Below are positions 23,636 through 31,980 of a stretch of DNA of 34,965 bases, in pieces. The stretch's first letter is position 1; each line of letters starts with the position of its first letter. The notes under the pieces are model-generated. The model saw only the letters and a program-made list of their open reading frames with translations, was not told the origin of the DNA and did no database searches. Made by a program: the position numbers and the translations under genes. This stretch comes from an uncultured Armatimonadota bacterium (GTDB lineage Bacteria; Armatimonadota; Fimbriimonadia; Fimbriimonadales; Fimbriimonadaceae), in assembly GCA_937862825.1 (NCBI GenBank), contig CALMEF010000032.1, positions 1 to 34,965 of the forward strand, given 5' to 3'.

Positions 23636-23667
23636 GGAGTCGCCGTAAGGTGGCTCCTTTTCTTTTT
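23636..23667 (+). terminator. Rho-independent terminator
   Basis: GGAGTCGCC-GTAA-GGTGGCTCC forms a 9-bp stem (two G-U pairs) closed by a GNRA-type tetraloop, followed by TTTTCTTTTT. It ends the 66-aa gene and abuts the stop codon of the convergent dehydratase gene. Confidence 0.92.
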
Positions 23668-25561
23668 ATCCCAGGATGGCAGGATTGGAGTTCTTGCTCC
23701 ACGCCAGTTCCATGAGGAAGTTGTGGGCTTCTGTGGCCTTGCCTTGATCGCATAGCGCGAAAAGTGTGTTCAGGTCTTGCCTGAGCGTCTCCCAGTCTGG
23801 AGCATTCGCCTTGACCATACTGATCTTTGGATGCTCAGTTGGACTCAGTTCCTCTTGGTCGTACAGTAACTCTTCGTGAATCTTCTCGCCCGGACGCACT
23901 CCGGTGAACTGGATATCCACATCCTTGCCAGGAACAAGGCCGTGCAAGCGGATCAGATCTTGGGCTAGATTAAGAATCGGGATCGCTTCTCCCATATCAA
24001 GCAAGAACACTTCACCGCGGTGACCAATAGCGCCAGCCTGCAGGATCAGTTGCACGGCTTCGGGGATGGTCATGAAGTATCGCGTCATTTCGGGGTGGGT
24101 GACGCGCACGGGGCCCCCGCGACGGATCTGCGCCTTCAGCATGGGGATGAGGCTTCCTCGGCTTCCCATGACGTTTCCAAACCGCACAATCGCAAAATCA
24201 GTCTCGCTACGTTGACCCAGCGAGGAAACAATCATCTCGCCAACGCGCTTGGTCGCTCCCATCACGCTCGTGGGCTTGACCGCCTTATCGGTTGAGATGA
24301 AAATGAACAGGCCAGCCCCGTACTTGATCGCCATTTCCGCGGCCAACCACGTACCCAGAACGTTGTTTCGGATCGCTTCGATTGGGTTGCCCTGCATCAG
24401 CGGCACATGCTTGTGCGCGGCCGCATGAAACACGACGGTCGGCCGATGCTCATCAAAGGCCCTCTCCATTGATTGGCGATCTCTGACATCTGCGACGAGA
24501 GTTGCAGGCAAGAACCCTTTTGTCTGAACGAGTTCTTGTTCGATCTCGTAAACACTGTTCTCGCCGCGACCCAGGAGGATCAGGCTCCCGGGGCTGAGAC
24601 TGGCAATCTGCCTGGCCAGTTCCGAACCAATCGAACCGCCACCGCCGGTGATCATGATGCGCTCGCCGTTAAGTCTCTGCCCGATCTTTTCGAGGTCGGT
24701 CTTTACGGGCGGGCGGCGCAGAAGGTCCTCAATCTCAACTTCTCGAAGATGCTGTGAAATGTGTGGCGAGCCGCTGAGAATCGCGGAGACAGGGGGCAGC
24801 GTACGAACCCGCGCTCCAGTTTGGTCGCAGAGTTCAATAATCTTTCGCATCGCTTCGCCGTGGACGCTTGGCATTGCGATGAGCAGTTCTTCAATATCAA
24901 GGTCTTTGACCAGATATGGAATCCGATCGGTCGTGCCCATGACCCGCACACCGTGAATACGGAGGGTTGCTTTGCCTGGGTCATCGTCAACAAAACCGAC
25001 CACATCGTGGTTGGGGACCCGCGCTCTTGCGATTTCTCGCATGATCATTTCGCCAGCGTCGCCTGCGCCGACAATCAACGTTCGTTTTGGCTTAAATCCG
25101 TCCCGTTGCGCCGACCTGGCACTTCGCCAAGCGTAGATCCTTTGAGAGATTCGGACCACTGAGAGAAGGCTGATCGTAAGCAGACCAAAGAGGACGATGC
25201 GCTGCGTTGATCCGGGAAGGTCTTTGAGGGGCTGACTGCGCTCCAACAAACCGAAAGTGGTTGCGAGCACACCGCCCACGAGAACGATGTTGAGGAAGTC
25301 AACCAGTCCCACGTATCTCGCATTGATGCTATACAACCGCCGCCCGGTGAGAACCAAGGCTGCGACACCCACACAGACCAGTGAGAAATACCACGCGGTA
25401 TCAACGGCATGGTCGGGGAGCACGAAGTCGAAAGCGAGGCCAACGGTCAACCAGACCGAAGCCACGACAAGCAACAAGTCAATTGACAGTTCGCGTGCGA
25501 AACGAATCCAACTTGACAACGGCTTTCGCCGAACATCCTCCATGATGACTTTCCAGTTCAT
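23666..25561 (-). CDS. Membrane-bound nucleotide-sugar 4,6-dehydratase (PglF/WbpM/CapD-like)
   Basis: 631 aa from the ATG at 25561, which overlaps the aminotransferase stop (ATGA). The longer frame to 25603 is rejected for that reason. Four N-terminal TM helices (about 18-120) are followed by a CoA-binding-like Rossmann domain (TLIVGAGDAGEMIMREIA). The catalytic extended SDR domain then follows with MITGGGGSIGSELARQI, HAAAHKHVPLM and ISTDKAVKPTSVMGATKR (the atypical active site where Met replaces Tyr, as in PglF/WbpM). It makes UDP-4-keto-6-deoxy-GlcNAc at the membrane. It is the last gene of the operon that starts with the DOMON-like gene. Confidence 0.93.
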   Translation of the reverse strand: MNWKVIMEDVRRKPLSSWIRFARELSIDLLLVVASVWLTVGLAFDFVLPDHAVDTAWYFSLVCVGVAALVLTGRRLYSINARYVGLVDFLNIVLVGGVLATTFGLLERSQPLKDLPGSTQRIVLFGLLTISLLSVVRISQRIYAWRSARSAQRDGFKPKRTLIVGAGDAGEMIMREIARARVPNHDVVGFVDDDPGKATLRIHGVRVMGTTDRIPYLVKDLDIEELLIAMPSVHGEAMRKIIELCDQTGARVRTLPPVSAILSGSPHISQHLREVEIEDLLRRPPVKTDLEKIGQRLNGERIMITGGGGSIGSELARQIASLSPGSLILLGRGENSVYEIEQELVQTKGFLPATLVADVRDRQSMERAFDEHRPTVVFHAAAHKHVPLMQGNPIEAIRNNVLGTWLAAEMAIKYGAGLFIFISTDKAVKPTSVMGATKRVGEMIVSSLGQRSETDFAIVRFGNVMGSRGSLIPMLKAQIRRGGPVRVTHPEMTRYFMTIPEAVQLILQAGAIGHRGEVFLLDMGEAIPILNLAQDLIRLHGLVPGKDVDIQFTGVRPGEKIHEELLYDQEELSPTEHPKISMVKANAPDWETLRQDLNTLFALCDQGKATEAHNFLMELAWSKNSNPAILG

Positions 25562-26751
25562 CGTTGTGCCTCGCCAATGACATCGGTAATGACGTCGCAA
25601 CACCGGTCAACGACGCTCGAAGTCAACGTGGGGTGCACCAGGAAGCAGAGGGATGTGTCGCCGAGTTCCTTGGCTACTGGTAGCCGATCGTTATGCTGAG
25701 GGTGCCCGTCGAAGGCCTTTTCGAGATAAATCTCGCTGCAACTGCCAGAGAAACAAGGGACACCACGACCAGCAATCTCGCCCATGATCCGGTCGCGGGA
25801 CCAATCCGACTTCAGGGCCTCCGGTCGAACGTAGGCGTAGAGCCGATAATAGGCGTGATCGTAACCGGACGCCGGAACCGGCACTCGAACGGAACTGAAA
25901 TCCTCAAGTGCCTTTATCAGCTGGCGCGCGTTGTTGCGCCTTAGATTAACCCACTTGTCAAGTTTTCTGAGGGCTACCCGGCCCTGTGCTGACTGCACTT
26001 CGGTCATCCTCCAGTTTGTGCCGAACGACTCGTGCAACCAACGAAATCCTGGAGCATGGTCTCGATTAAAAACCGCATCGAAAGACTTCCCGTGGTCCTT
26101 CATTGACCAACCATCAGCCCATAACTCGTCGTTGTCCGTGGTCACCATACCACCCTCTCCAAGGGTCGTCATGATTTTGTCCTGACAGAATGACCAGGCT
26201 GACGCTACGCCAAATGAACCTACGGATTGCCCGTTTACCCGCGCTCCGTGCGCCTGCGCACAATCTTCAATCACCGTTGGTCCCAAAGACAGCAGGCCTT
26301 CCATGTCACACGGCCATCCGCCAAGGTGCACAGCGAGGAGCGCTTTGGTGCGAGGAGTCATCGCTCGCGCAACGGTCTCTGGCGTAATGTTGCCCGACTC
26401 CCTGTCAACGTCCGCGAACCTGACGCTCAGACCGCTTAGCACAGCGGAGGCTGCCGACGCGATGAAGGTCCGTGGTGTCGTGACGACCTCGTCTCCAGGC
26501 TCGAGGCCGAGTGCGCGCCAGATCAACTCAAGTGCTACAGTGCCGTTAGCCAAAGCAATTGCGTGCTTGGTACCAACATACGAGGCGAACTCAGACTCGA
26601 ACTGCTTGCCTTCGCTGCCGGTCCAGTAGTTGACCTTGCCGCTTGCCAGAACTCGGTTTACCGCTTCAACTTCGTCGGCTTCAAAGTGCGGCCAGGGCGC
26701 AGTAAGGGTTGGAAGCACCGAAGCGGCGAGCGGTTGCATAGACGAGTTCAC
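25558..26751 (-). CDS. DegT/DnrJ/EryC1/StrS (PglE-like) sugar aminotransferase
   Basis: 397 aa, PLP-dependent fold type I. The Schiff-base lysine is K192 in WSFCQDKIMTTLGEGG. ALANGTVALELIWRALG and VIEDCAQAHGA (the Asp that contacts the PLP ring nitrogen) are clear. The expected reaction is transfer of an amino group to C4 of a UDP-4-keto-6-deoxy sugar, the product of the adjacent dehydratase. The GTG at 26751 has GGCGGGGG upstream as a Shine-Dalgarno. An ATG 12 nt further in is the alternative start. It is flanked by the acetyltransferase gene (32-bp gap) and overlaps the dehydratase. Confidence 0.93.
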   Translation of the reverse strand: MNSSMQPLAASVLPTLTAPWPHFEADEVEAVNRVLASGKVNYWTGSEGKQFESEFASYVGTKHAIALANGTVALELIWRALGLEPGDEVVTTPRTFIASAASAVLSGLSVRFADVDRESGNITPETVARAMTPRTKALLAVHLGGWPCDMEGLLSLGPTVIEDCAQAHGARVNGQSVGSFGVASAWSFCQDKIMTTLGEGGMVTTDNDELWADGWSMKDHGKSFDAVFNRDHAPGFRWLHESFGTNWRMTEVQSAQGRVALRKLDKWVNLRRNNARQLIKALEDFSSVRVPVPASGYDHAYYRLYAYVRPEALKSDWSRDRIMGEIAGRGVPCFSGSCSEIYLEKAFDGHPQHNDRLPVAKELGDTSLCFLVHPTLTSSVVDRCCDVITDVIGEAQR

Positions 26752-26783
26752 CGAAAGGCCCCCGCCAGTGCGAAGGCGAAGGT

Positions 26784-27374
26784 CTAGGGTACCCGAACTC
26801 GCGGCTTCGCGGGAACTCCGACAACCTGCACTCCAGGTTCGACGTGCTTGACCACTGCGGCACCTGCGCCTACCGTCGCCCAGGCTCCGATTTCAATTCC
26901 TTGGATCACGGATGCACCGATTCCCAAGAATGCACCTTCCCCGACGATCACCCGTCCACCAAGGTGTGCTCCTGGAGCCACCTGCGCAAAGTCGGCCAAC
27001 CTGCACTCATGATCTACCGAGGCCGACGTGTTCACAATGCAATGCGAACCCAACACTGCTTCGGGCTGAATCACGGCACCAGCAAAAACAACTGATCCGG
27101 CACCGAGACGAACCGTTGGATCAACCCAGGCTGCAGGATGGACGAGGGTTAGCCACTGGCACGGCAGGGTCGAAAGCCTTTGCCGAACACGATTGTCTCC
27201 GATCGCAAGAACTGCTGGACCAGAGGCTGAACTCGTCGTGCCCAAAATGGGCACACCCATTACCGAGTTTGTCTCAAAGTCGTCATACAGGCCTCGGACA
27301 TCCAAACCCAAGGCTCGGCAAAGTCCAATAACCACGCGTGCATGTCCACCTGCACCGATGACCGCCAGACTCAT
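26784..27374 (-). CDS. PglD/NeuD-like sugar N-acetyltransferase
   Basis: 196 aa. The N-terminal Rossmann-like part LAVIGAGGHARVVIGLCRALG binds the UDP-sugar. It is followed by a left-handed beta-helix of hexapeptide repeats (LGAGSVVFAGAVIQPEAVLG..., IVGEGAFLGIGASVIQGIEIG). The catalytic His is expected in NTSASVDHECRLADFAQVAPG. It would acetylate the 4-amino group made by the neighbouring aminotransferase using acetyl-CoA. Its start overlaps the upstream phosphoglycosyl transferase stop (ATGA). Confidence 0.9.
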   Translation of the reverse strand: MSLAVIGAGGHARVVIGLCRALGLDVRGLYDDFETNSVMGVPILGTTSSASGPAVLAIGDNRVRQRLSTLPCQWLTLVHPAAWVDPTVRLGAGSVVFAGAVIQPEAVLGSHCIVNTSASVDHECRLADFAQVAPGAHLGGRVIVGEGAFLGIGASVIQGIEIGAWATVGAGAAVVKHVEPGVQVVGVPAKPRVRVP

Positions 27375-27961
27375 CCTGATTTCGATCCCGTGAACTCCGG
27401 CATCGTCACATGACCATCCGCAGCCACTCCATCACGCTTGACCACTTTGAGAACGGTCATCAACAAGATCTTGAGGTCCAACCCAAGCTTTCGGTTGTTG
27501 ACGTACCATATGTCCAAAGCGAAGCGGTCGTCCCAAGATTGGCGATTGCGCCCATTCACTTGCGCCCAACCTGTGATTCCTGGCCTAACCTCGTGTCGCC
27601 TAGACTGCTCCGGAGTATAGAGATTCAAGTACTTCATGAGTAAGGGACGTGGTCCAACGAGGCTCATTTCTCCCTTCAGCACGTTGAACAACTCGGGTAA
27701 CTCGTCCAAACTGGTCGCACGCAAGACCTGACCCAGTCTGCTCATTCGCTCTTCGTCTGAGCCTGATCCTGAGCGCATCGTGCGAAACTTGATCATGTTG
27801 AACGGTTTGCCGTTTAGCCCTGGACGTTCTTGGACAAAAAATACGGGTGAACCCAGTTTTATGCGAACGAGGATCGCGACGACAAGAAGGACGGGGCTGA
27901 AGACGACCAAGCCCACGAAGGCCCCGACCATGTCTATTAATCGCTTCAGCGCATCCTGCAT
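27371..27961 (-). CDS. Phosphoglycosyl transferase (PglC-like bacterial sugar transferase)
   Basis: 196 aa, a compact monotopic member. The re-entrant N-terminal helix (LIDMVGAFVGLVVFSPVLLVVAILVRI) is followed by FVQERPGLNGKPFNMIKFRTMR, which carries the conserved Glu, then TSLDELPELFNVLKGEMSLVGPRPLL and RPGITGWAQVNGRN. It transfers a sugar-1-phosphate from a UDP-sugar to undecaprenyl phosphate, starting a lipid-linked glycan. Its size fits PglC rather than the longer WbaP type. It begins 6 bp after the cysteine desulfurase stop. Confidence 0.94.
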   Translation of the reverse strand: MQDALKRLIDMVGAFVGLVVFSPVLLVVAILVRIKLGSPVFFVQERPGLNGKPFNMIKFRTMRSGSGSDEERMSRLGQVLRATSLDELPELFNVLKGEMSLVGPRPLLMKYLNLYTPEQSRRHEVRPGITGWAQVNGRNRQSWDDRFALDIWYVNNRKLGLDLKILLMTVLKVVKRDGVAADGHVTMPEFTGSKSG

Positions 27962-27967
27962 GTCTTA

Positions 27968-29074
27968 CTAGTGTAGCAAACGTTTTGCGGCTTCGACGAT
28001 TCGGCGTGCTGCATCCTCCAGTTCTTGTTCAGACTGGGCCTTTCCCAAACTGAACCTCAAGCCTTCAGCGGCCTCGTTCTCTCCGTATCCGCAGGCCATA
28101 AGTACATGACTTGGCTCGATGCTACCGCTACTACAAGCCGCACCGCTACTTGCGCTAACGCCCATGCGATCTAGGAGGATCAACATGGACTCAGCATTGA
28201 CTCCAGGAAACCGCCCGTGAACAATGTGATCAAGCCGGTTTGCCTTGCTTACCGAGGGGACAAAACCTCCTTCTAAGAGTACTTGCCTGAACTTGAGCGA
28301 ATGGTCCGTGAATTTCGGTTGGTGTTGGATTGCAGCCGCAAAGCCCACCATTCCGAAGACATTTTCGGTACCCGCCCGGAGTTCACGTTCCTGTCCACCG
28401 CCAGCCATGATCGCCTTCACCTGAGTCCCTGGTCGAATATATAAGGCTCCTACTCCCTTTGGACCACCGACCTTGTGGGCAGAAACCGAAACCAGATCAG
28501 CACCAATCTCATTGACGCTCCAGTCCCAGTTGAGAAAGGTCTGAACGGCATCACAGAAGACCATCGCTCCAACGGACTTTGCAATCTGCACGACCTCTTG
28601 AACCGGCTGAACAATGCCCAGTTCGTTGTTTGCATGCATGCACGCAACGAGCAGAACCGATTCATTGAGTGCTTCCTTGAGGGCATTCAAGTCAATACTG
28701 GCCTCGGAATCTACCGGAATCAACTCTACGACGAAGCCCAGCCTTTCCAGAACTTCCCGCACCTCAAGAACACAGTGATGTTCGGCAGCGGAGATTAGGA
28801 CGCGATTTCGCGTATCCCTGTGAGCCAGCGCGACGCCGACCATCGCCAACGTCGCTGCCTCCGTTCCGGAGCCGGTAAAAACCACTTCTGCAAACTGAGA
28901 ACCAAGCGCCCTACTCAGGACTTCCCTAGATTCATCAACCAGTTGACGTGCACGTCGGCCCTCCTCATGAAGACTGCTGGGATTGCCGAACTCGTCAATC
29001 GCGGCTTCCATCGCCTGCTTCGCCTCAGGCAAGAGTGGAGTAGTCGCCGCGTGGTCGAGATAGATGCGATTCAC
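27968..29074 (-). CDS. Cysteine desulfurase (NifS/IscS family)
   Basis: 368 aa. Present are YLDHAATTPL, GNPSSLHEEGRRAR, the PLP lysine K201 in SVSAHKVGGPKGVGALYI, RAGTENV, and the persulfide cysteine C314 in SSGAACSSGS. The Cys loop and length place it in group I (NifS/IscS-like). It moves sulfur from cysteine for Fe-S clusters or tRNA thiolation. No iscU is adjacent. Its start overlaps the DOMON-like gene stop (ATGA) and it is followed closely by the glycan genes. Some such enzymes can also act on selenocysteine, which is only suggestive here. Confidence 0.95.
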   Translation of the reverse strand: MNRIYLDHAATTPLLPEAKQAMEAAIDEFGNPSSLHEEGRRARQLVDESREVLSRALGSQFAEVVFTGSGTEAATLAMVGVALAHRDTRNRVLISAAEHHCVLEVREVLERLGFVVELIPVDSEASIDLNALKEALNESVLLVACMHANNELGIVQPVQEVVQIAKSVGAMVFCDAVQTFLNWDWSVNEIGADLVSVSAHKVGGPKGVGALYIRPGTQVKAIMAGGGQERELRAGTENVFGMVGFAAAIQHQPKFTDHSLKFRQVLLEGGFVPSVSKANRLDHIVHGRFPGVNAESMLILLDRMGVSASSGAACSSGSIEPSHVLMACGYGENEAAEGLRFSLGKAQSEQELEDAARRIVEAAKRLLH

Positions 29075-29649
29075 GAGAAGATCGCTCTAAACGGCAGAAA
29101 GTCTTGGGGCCGGTGAAAATCTGCGTGCGAGCAAGAAAACGTTGCGAGACTGTGCAAGTTGTCCAGATCAGGGTCTGTGTCATCGCACCCTCCGACTAAC
29201 ACAATGAGGTTTCCCACCCAAGTGCTCGGGTCGCCCCCGATTGCGGCGCGAATCGTGTCCAGTTCAACTGAGGCTTCCACAGACCAAGATTCGTTCCCCA
29301 TATGTCCAACTGCCTCACACAGTGGAGGTTCGGAGTTGGCGGGCATTCGAATCCCCTCAAACACGCGACTCCACCAGGCACCACTAGGCGAGAAGTTGAA
29401 CTCTACGTATCTACCTGTGTCTCGATTGGCAATGAACAACTCCACGCAATCCTCTCGCCAAAGTCCGTAAACGAAGCCTTTGGCCTGTGGATTCGCAGTT
29501 GATGGGCCGTTCACGAAGACGTTAATCAAGACGCGCCGAGCTTGGGAGTTTGACTGTTGTTCAACTTCCATCAACTCATAACGAATCTCTGTTTTCGCTG
29601 GTCCAGCAAGGCTCATTTCTAGCGTCCGCAGCGATTCCGCCTGAATCAT
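29071..29649 (-). CDS. DOMON-like / CBM9-related domain protein
   Basis: 192 aa, single domain, no signal peptide. The signature features of the DOMON-like group are visible: GLWREDCVELFIANRDTGRYVEFNFSPSGAWWS in the middle and DLDNLHSLATFSCSHADFHRPQDFLPF near the C-terminus. Relatives bind carbohydrates or haem, but cytosolic versions are uncharacterised. It heads the run with the cysteine desulfurase and Pgl-like genes. The ATG at 29649 is back-to-back with the divergent isomerase region. Confidence 0.75.
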   Translation of the reverse strand: MIQAESLRTLEMSLAGPAKTEIRYELMEVEQQSNSQARRVLINVFVNGPSTANPQAKGFVYGLWREDCVELFIANRDTGRYVEFNFSPSGAWWSRVFEGIRMPANSEPPLCEAVGHMGNESWSVEASVELDTIRAAIGGDPSTWVGNLIVLVGGCDDTDPDLDNLHSLATFSCSHADFHRPQDFLPFRAIFS

Positions 29650-29673
29650 GGTTTCAACTTACCCGCCAGACGG

Positions 29674-29682
29674 TGATAAACT
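29674..29682 (+). promoter_or_regulatory. Extended -10 (TGA-TAAACT) before the Tat-exported isomerase-like gene
   Basis: TGATAAACT ends 10 nt before the ATG at 29693, so the leader would be only a few bases. It supports the start at 29693 over the ATG at 29648, which lies before this promoter. Confidence 0.5.
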
Positions 29683-29692
29683 CGCGAGCACC

Positions 29693-30595
29693 ATGTTGAG
29701 CAGAAGAGATGTTATGCGTGCCGGTGCAGCACTTGCCGCGTCGTCCGTCCTTCCTGCCTTTGGAGAAAAGCCCATGAACCCCAAGTTCAAAATGAAGTTT
29801 GGACCGCACTTTGGAATGTTCCAGAACCACGCTGGCAATGACCTCGTTGATCAGTTGAAGTTTGCTGCCGACGAAGGATTTTCGGCTTGGGAAGACAACG
29901 GCATGCGCGGACGCAGTCCTCAGGATCAGGAAAAACTGGGCAAGGCCATGCGCGACCTGGGCATCACGATGGGCGTTTTCGTGGTTAACGACATTGACTG
30001 GAGCAAGCCCACACTTACGACAGGCGGCAAAGAGCATCTTGACCGGTTCATTCAGAACTGTAAGGACTCGGTTGAAGTTGCCAAGCGCGTCGGTGCCAAG
30101 TGGATGACGGTCGTGCCTGGTGTCATCGAACCTAGACTTGAGCCTGGCTACCAAACTGCTAACGTTATCGAGGCACTTCGGCAAGGCGCCGACATCTTCG
30201 AGCCCCACGGACTTGTGATGGTCCTTGAGCCCCTTAACTATCGGGATCACCCGAACCTCTTCCTCAACAAGGTCGCGCAGGCATTCATGATCTGCCGGGC
30301 AGTTGACAGCCCTTCTTGCAAGATCTTGGATGACCTGTACCACCAGCAAATTCACGAGGGTAACTTGATCCCCAACATGGATGCAGCGTGGTCAGAGATC
30401 GCCTACTTCCAGATTGGCGATAATCCGGGTCGTCGCGAGCCGACCACAGGTGAAATCAACTACAAGAACGTGTTCAAGCACATCGCGAGTAAGGGCTTCA
30501 CAGGCGTGATGGGAATGGAGCATGGCAACGCCAAACCGGGCAAAGAAGGCGAGCGCGCCTTGATCGAGGCCTATCGGTCCGTTGATCTGACCTAG
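29693..30595 (+). CDS. Tat-exported TIM-barrel sugar isomerase/epimerase (hydroxypyruvate isomerase-like)
   Basis: 300 aa from the ATG at 29693. The Tat signal is MLSRRDVMRAGAALAASSVLPAFG. The frame begins earlier (29648), but that would put 15 residues before the twin-arginine motif and precede the -10 box. The barrel matches the xylose-isomerase-like/Hyi group: LEPLNYRDHPNLFL (Glu at the metal site), CKILDDLYHQQIHEGN, YFQIGDNPGRREPTTGEINY and GMEHG. The GRREPTTGEINY region is a hallmark of hydroxypyruvate isomerases. Export outside the cytoplasm suggests a role in sugar catabolism in the envelope, as seen in related soil bacteria. The substrate is unknown. Confidence 0.92.
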   Translation: MLSRRDVMRAGAALAASSVLPAFGEKPMNPKFKMKFGPHFGMFQNHAGNDLVDQLKFAADEGFSAWEDNGMRGRSPQDQEKLGKAMRDLGITMGVFVVNDIDWSKPTLTTGGKEHLDRFIQNCKDSVEVAKRVGAKWMTVVPGVIEPRLEPGYQTANVIEALRQGADIFEPHGLVMVLEPLNYRDHPNLFLNKVAQAFMICRAVDSPSCKILDDLYHQQIHEGNLIPNMDAAWSEIAYFQIGDNPGRREPTTGEINYKNVFKHIASKGFTGVMGMEHGNAKPGKEGERALIEAYRSVDLT

Positions 30596-30610
30596 TAACC
30601 TATTCAGACG

Positions 30611-31093
30611 ATGTCTGACTTTGCCGTCTCTTGGAATCTGTCGCGTGGCCGTTTTGTGGACGCTCTGAAGGACCTTCGGCACGACCAATTGAACTGGCGA
30701 ATGCATCCTGGGACGTTGACCTTGGCTGAGGCCGCGCTACACGTAGCGGGGGTCGAAGTCTCGTTCATCACACAACTACTTGACCTTCAATTGGACGAGT
30801 TGGGGTCGCGCCTCAAATCTGCCGCGACAGAAGGAGTGGTCAACGAGGCTGGTTTTCCGTTCAAAGTGGAAGAGATGACCCCCGAGTTCGTCATTTCATG
30901 CTTGGAACTCAGCCGCGGCATGGTCGAGCCGGTGATCACAGCGCCCTCAGATGAGGTTCGAGGAAAGACGATTAAAAGCGCTCTGGGGCCGATGATTGAC
31001 GGGACTGGAGCGCTGGCGAGGCTGGCGTTTCATGCTGGCTATCACCAAGGACAGGCTCACTTCTTGTTGACCGCGCCGGGATTTCCGAAGTAG
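30611..31093 (+). CDS. DinB-family putative metal-dependent protein
   Basis: 160 aa, a four-helix bundle of the DinB/YfiT-like type. The metal-binding histidines are at expected places: H44 (EAALHVAGVE), H141 and H145 (FHAGYHQGQAHFL). Relatives include damage-inducible proteins and thiol-dependent transferases for bacillithiol or mycothiol. The partner thiol here is unknown. It starts 15 bp after the isomerase-like gene and is probably cotranscribed. Confidence 0.88.
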   Translation: MSDFAVSWNLSRGRFVDALKDLRHDQLNWRMHPGTLTLAEAALHVAGVEVSFITQLLDLQLDELGSRLKSAATEGVVNEAGFPFKVEEMTPEFVISCLELSRGMVEPVITAPSDEVRGKTIKSALGPMIDGTGALARLAFHAGYHQGQAHFLLTAPGFPK

Positions 31094-31100
31094 GTCTTTG

Positions 31101-31144
31101 TCGGATCGGTCGGATCGGACGGATATGTCAGATCAGACTGATCA
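31101..31144. repeat. GATC-rich repeat stretch with palindrome, copy 2
   Basis: Tandem CGGATCGGT/CGGATCGGA units run into GTCAGATCAGACTGATCAGTC. GATCAGACTGATCA (31131-31144) is identical to 14180-14193, and GACTGATCAGTC is a perfect 12-bp palindrome. The lipB stop codon lies inside it. Confidence 0.5.
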
Positions 31145-31816
31145 GTCAGCGAAGAACACCTTCTGTATAGCCTCGATCACGAGGGGCTTTGCCATCTCAG
31201 TTGAAACATCCCTCCCAGTCTCCTTACTAACTGAAGTCACGTCGTATCCCTCAATCCCGCACGGCACGATCAGGTCGAACGGGGACAGATCGTTGTTGCA
31301 GTTCAGCGCGATGCCGTGCATCGAGACCCACCGTTTGACTTGAATGCCGATCGCTGCAATTTTGCGGGGTAGGGCTCGGTCTACCCAAACGCCGGTGTGG
31401 GGTGGAAAGCGGAACCCTTCCAACTCGAACTTCGAGAGCACGTGGATGATGACCTCCTCAAGATCCCTCAAATACTTATGGAGGTCCTGACCGTGCTTCC
31501 GCAGGTCAAAGATGGGATAGATAACCAGTTGGTTGGGCCCGTGAAAGGTGACGTCTCCTCCGCGTCCCGTGCGAACGACCTCGATGCCTTTGGCTGAGTA
31601 GGACTCCACGGGCATCAACAGGTTTGACTCATGAAAGTTTGCCCCGAGAGTTAAAACTGGAGGGTGCTCGATCAAGATGAGCGTGTCGGGTCTTGAACCC
31701 TCAAGGACTTCCTTGTGGACGGACTCTTGAAGGGCGACGGCCTCAGTGTAGGGGACAAGGCCAGGTTCTAGAATGTCTAGTTTTGAGTTCAGGGTCCATA
31801 TTTTGACATGTGGCAT
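31142..31816 (-). CDS. lipB: Octanoyl-(acyl carrier protein):protein octanoyltransferase
   Basis: 224 aa, standard length. Conserved features are TLILIEHPPVLTLG, RTGRGGDVTFHGPNQLVIYP, the catalytic Lys152 (RKIAAIGIQVKRWVSMHGIALN) and Cys186 (LIVPCGI). It transfers octanoyl groups from ACP to lipoyl domains, the first step of lipoate synthesis. No lipA is adjacent. The ATG at 31816 has no clear Shine-Dalgarno. The gene ends inside a GATC-rich repeat facing dinB. Confidence 0.95.
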   Translation of the reverse strand: MPHVKIWTLNSKLDILEPGLVPYTEAVALQESVHKEVLEGSRPDTLILIEHPPVLTLGANFHESNLLMPVESYSAKGIEVVRTGRGGDVTFHGPNQLVIYPIFDLRKHGQDLHKYLRDLEEVIIHVLSKFELEGFRFPPHTGVWVDRALPRKIAAIGIQVKRWVSMHGIALNCNNDLSPFDLIVPCGIEGYDVTSVSKETGRDVSTEMAKPLVIEAIQKVFFAD

Positions 31817-31980
31817 GACTGTCTCTCAGCAATTTGAAGGAAGATCGGGCTTGCGTTTGCCGATCCTCTCTTGTCCACGGGTACCCTTCGGCCTAGGCAA
31901 GGCAACTAGGAGAATGCAAAGATGTTGTCCCAATAGAGCAAATTGGGGTTGACATTTTCACGGGGGGGGTAACGTTAAAA
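31817..31980 (+). promoter_or_regulatory. Intergenic region with a promoter holding a G8 tract between -35 and -10
   Basis: TTGACA (31949-31954) is followed by TTTTCAC, eight consecutive G (31962-31969) and TAACGT (31970-31975), 5 nt before the ATG at 31981. The spacer is 15 bp, and gain of two G would give the optimal 17. Homopolymers at this place are known to switch promoters by slipped-strand mispairing in other bacteria. Elsewhere in the region, GATCGG...CCGATC (31847-31866) and CCTAG...CTAGG are weak dyads. No gene is seen. Confidence 0.5.

Noticed and set aside
29648-29692. ATG at 29648 as the start of the TIM-barrel protein
   Set aside because: It lies before an extended -10 box and would put extra residues before the Tat motif.
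31101-31144. CRISPR-like array
   Set aside because: The units are short GATC-rich tandem variations without spacers, and no cas genes are present.
3186-31343. Many open frames opposite known genes (for example 194-532, 872-1285, 4785-5177, 29654-30355)
   Set aside because: They are mirror frames of confident genes in high-GC DNA, without motifs, start signals or independent context.
31817-31948. Possible tRNA or small RNA upstream of the poly-G promoter
   Set aside because: No cloverleaf can be drawn; only short dyads are present.
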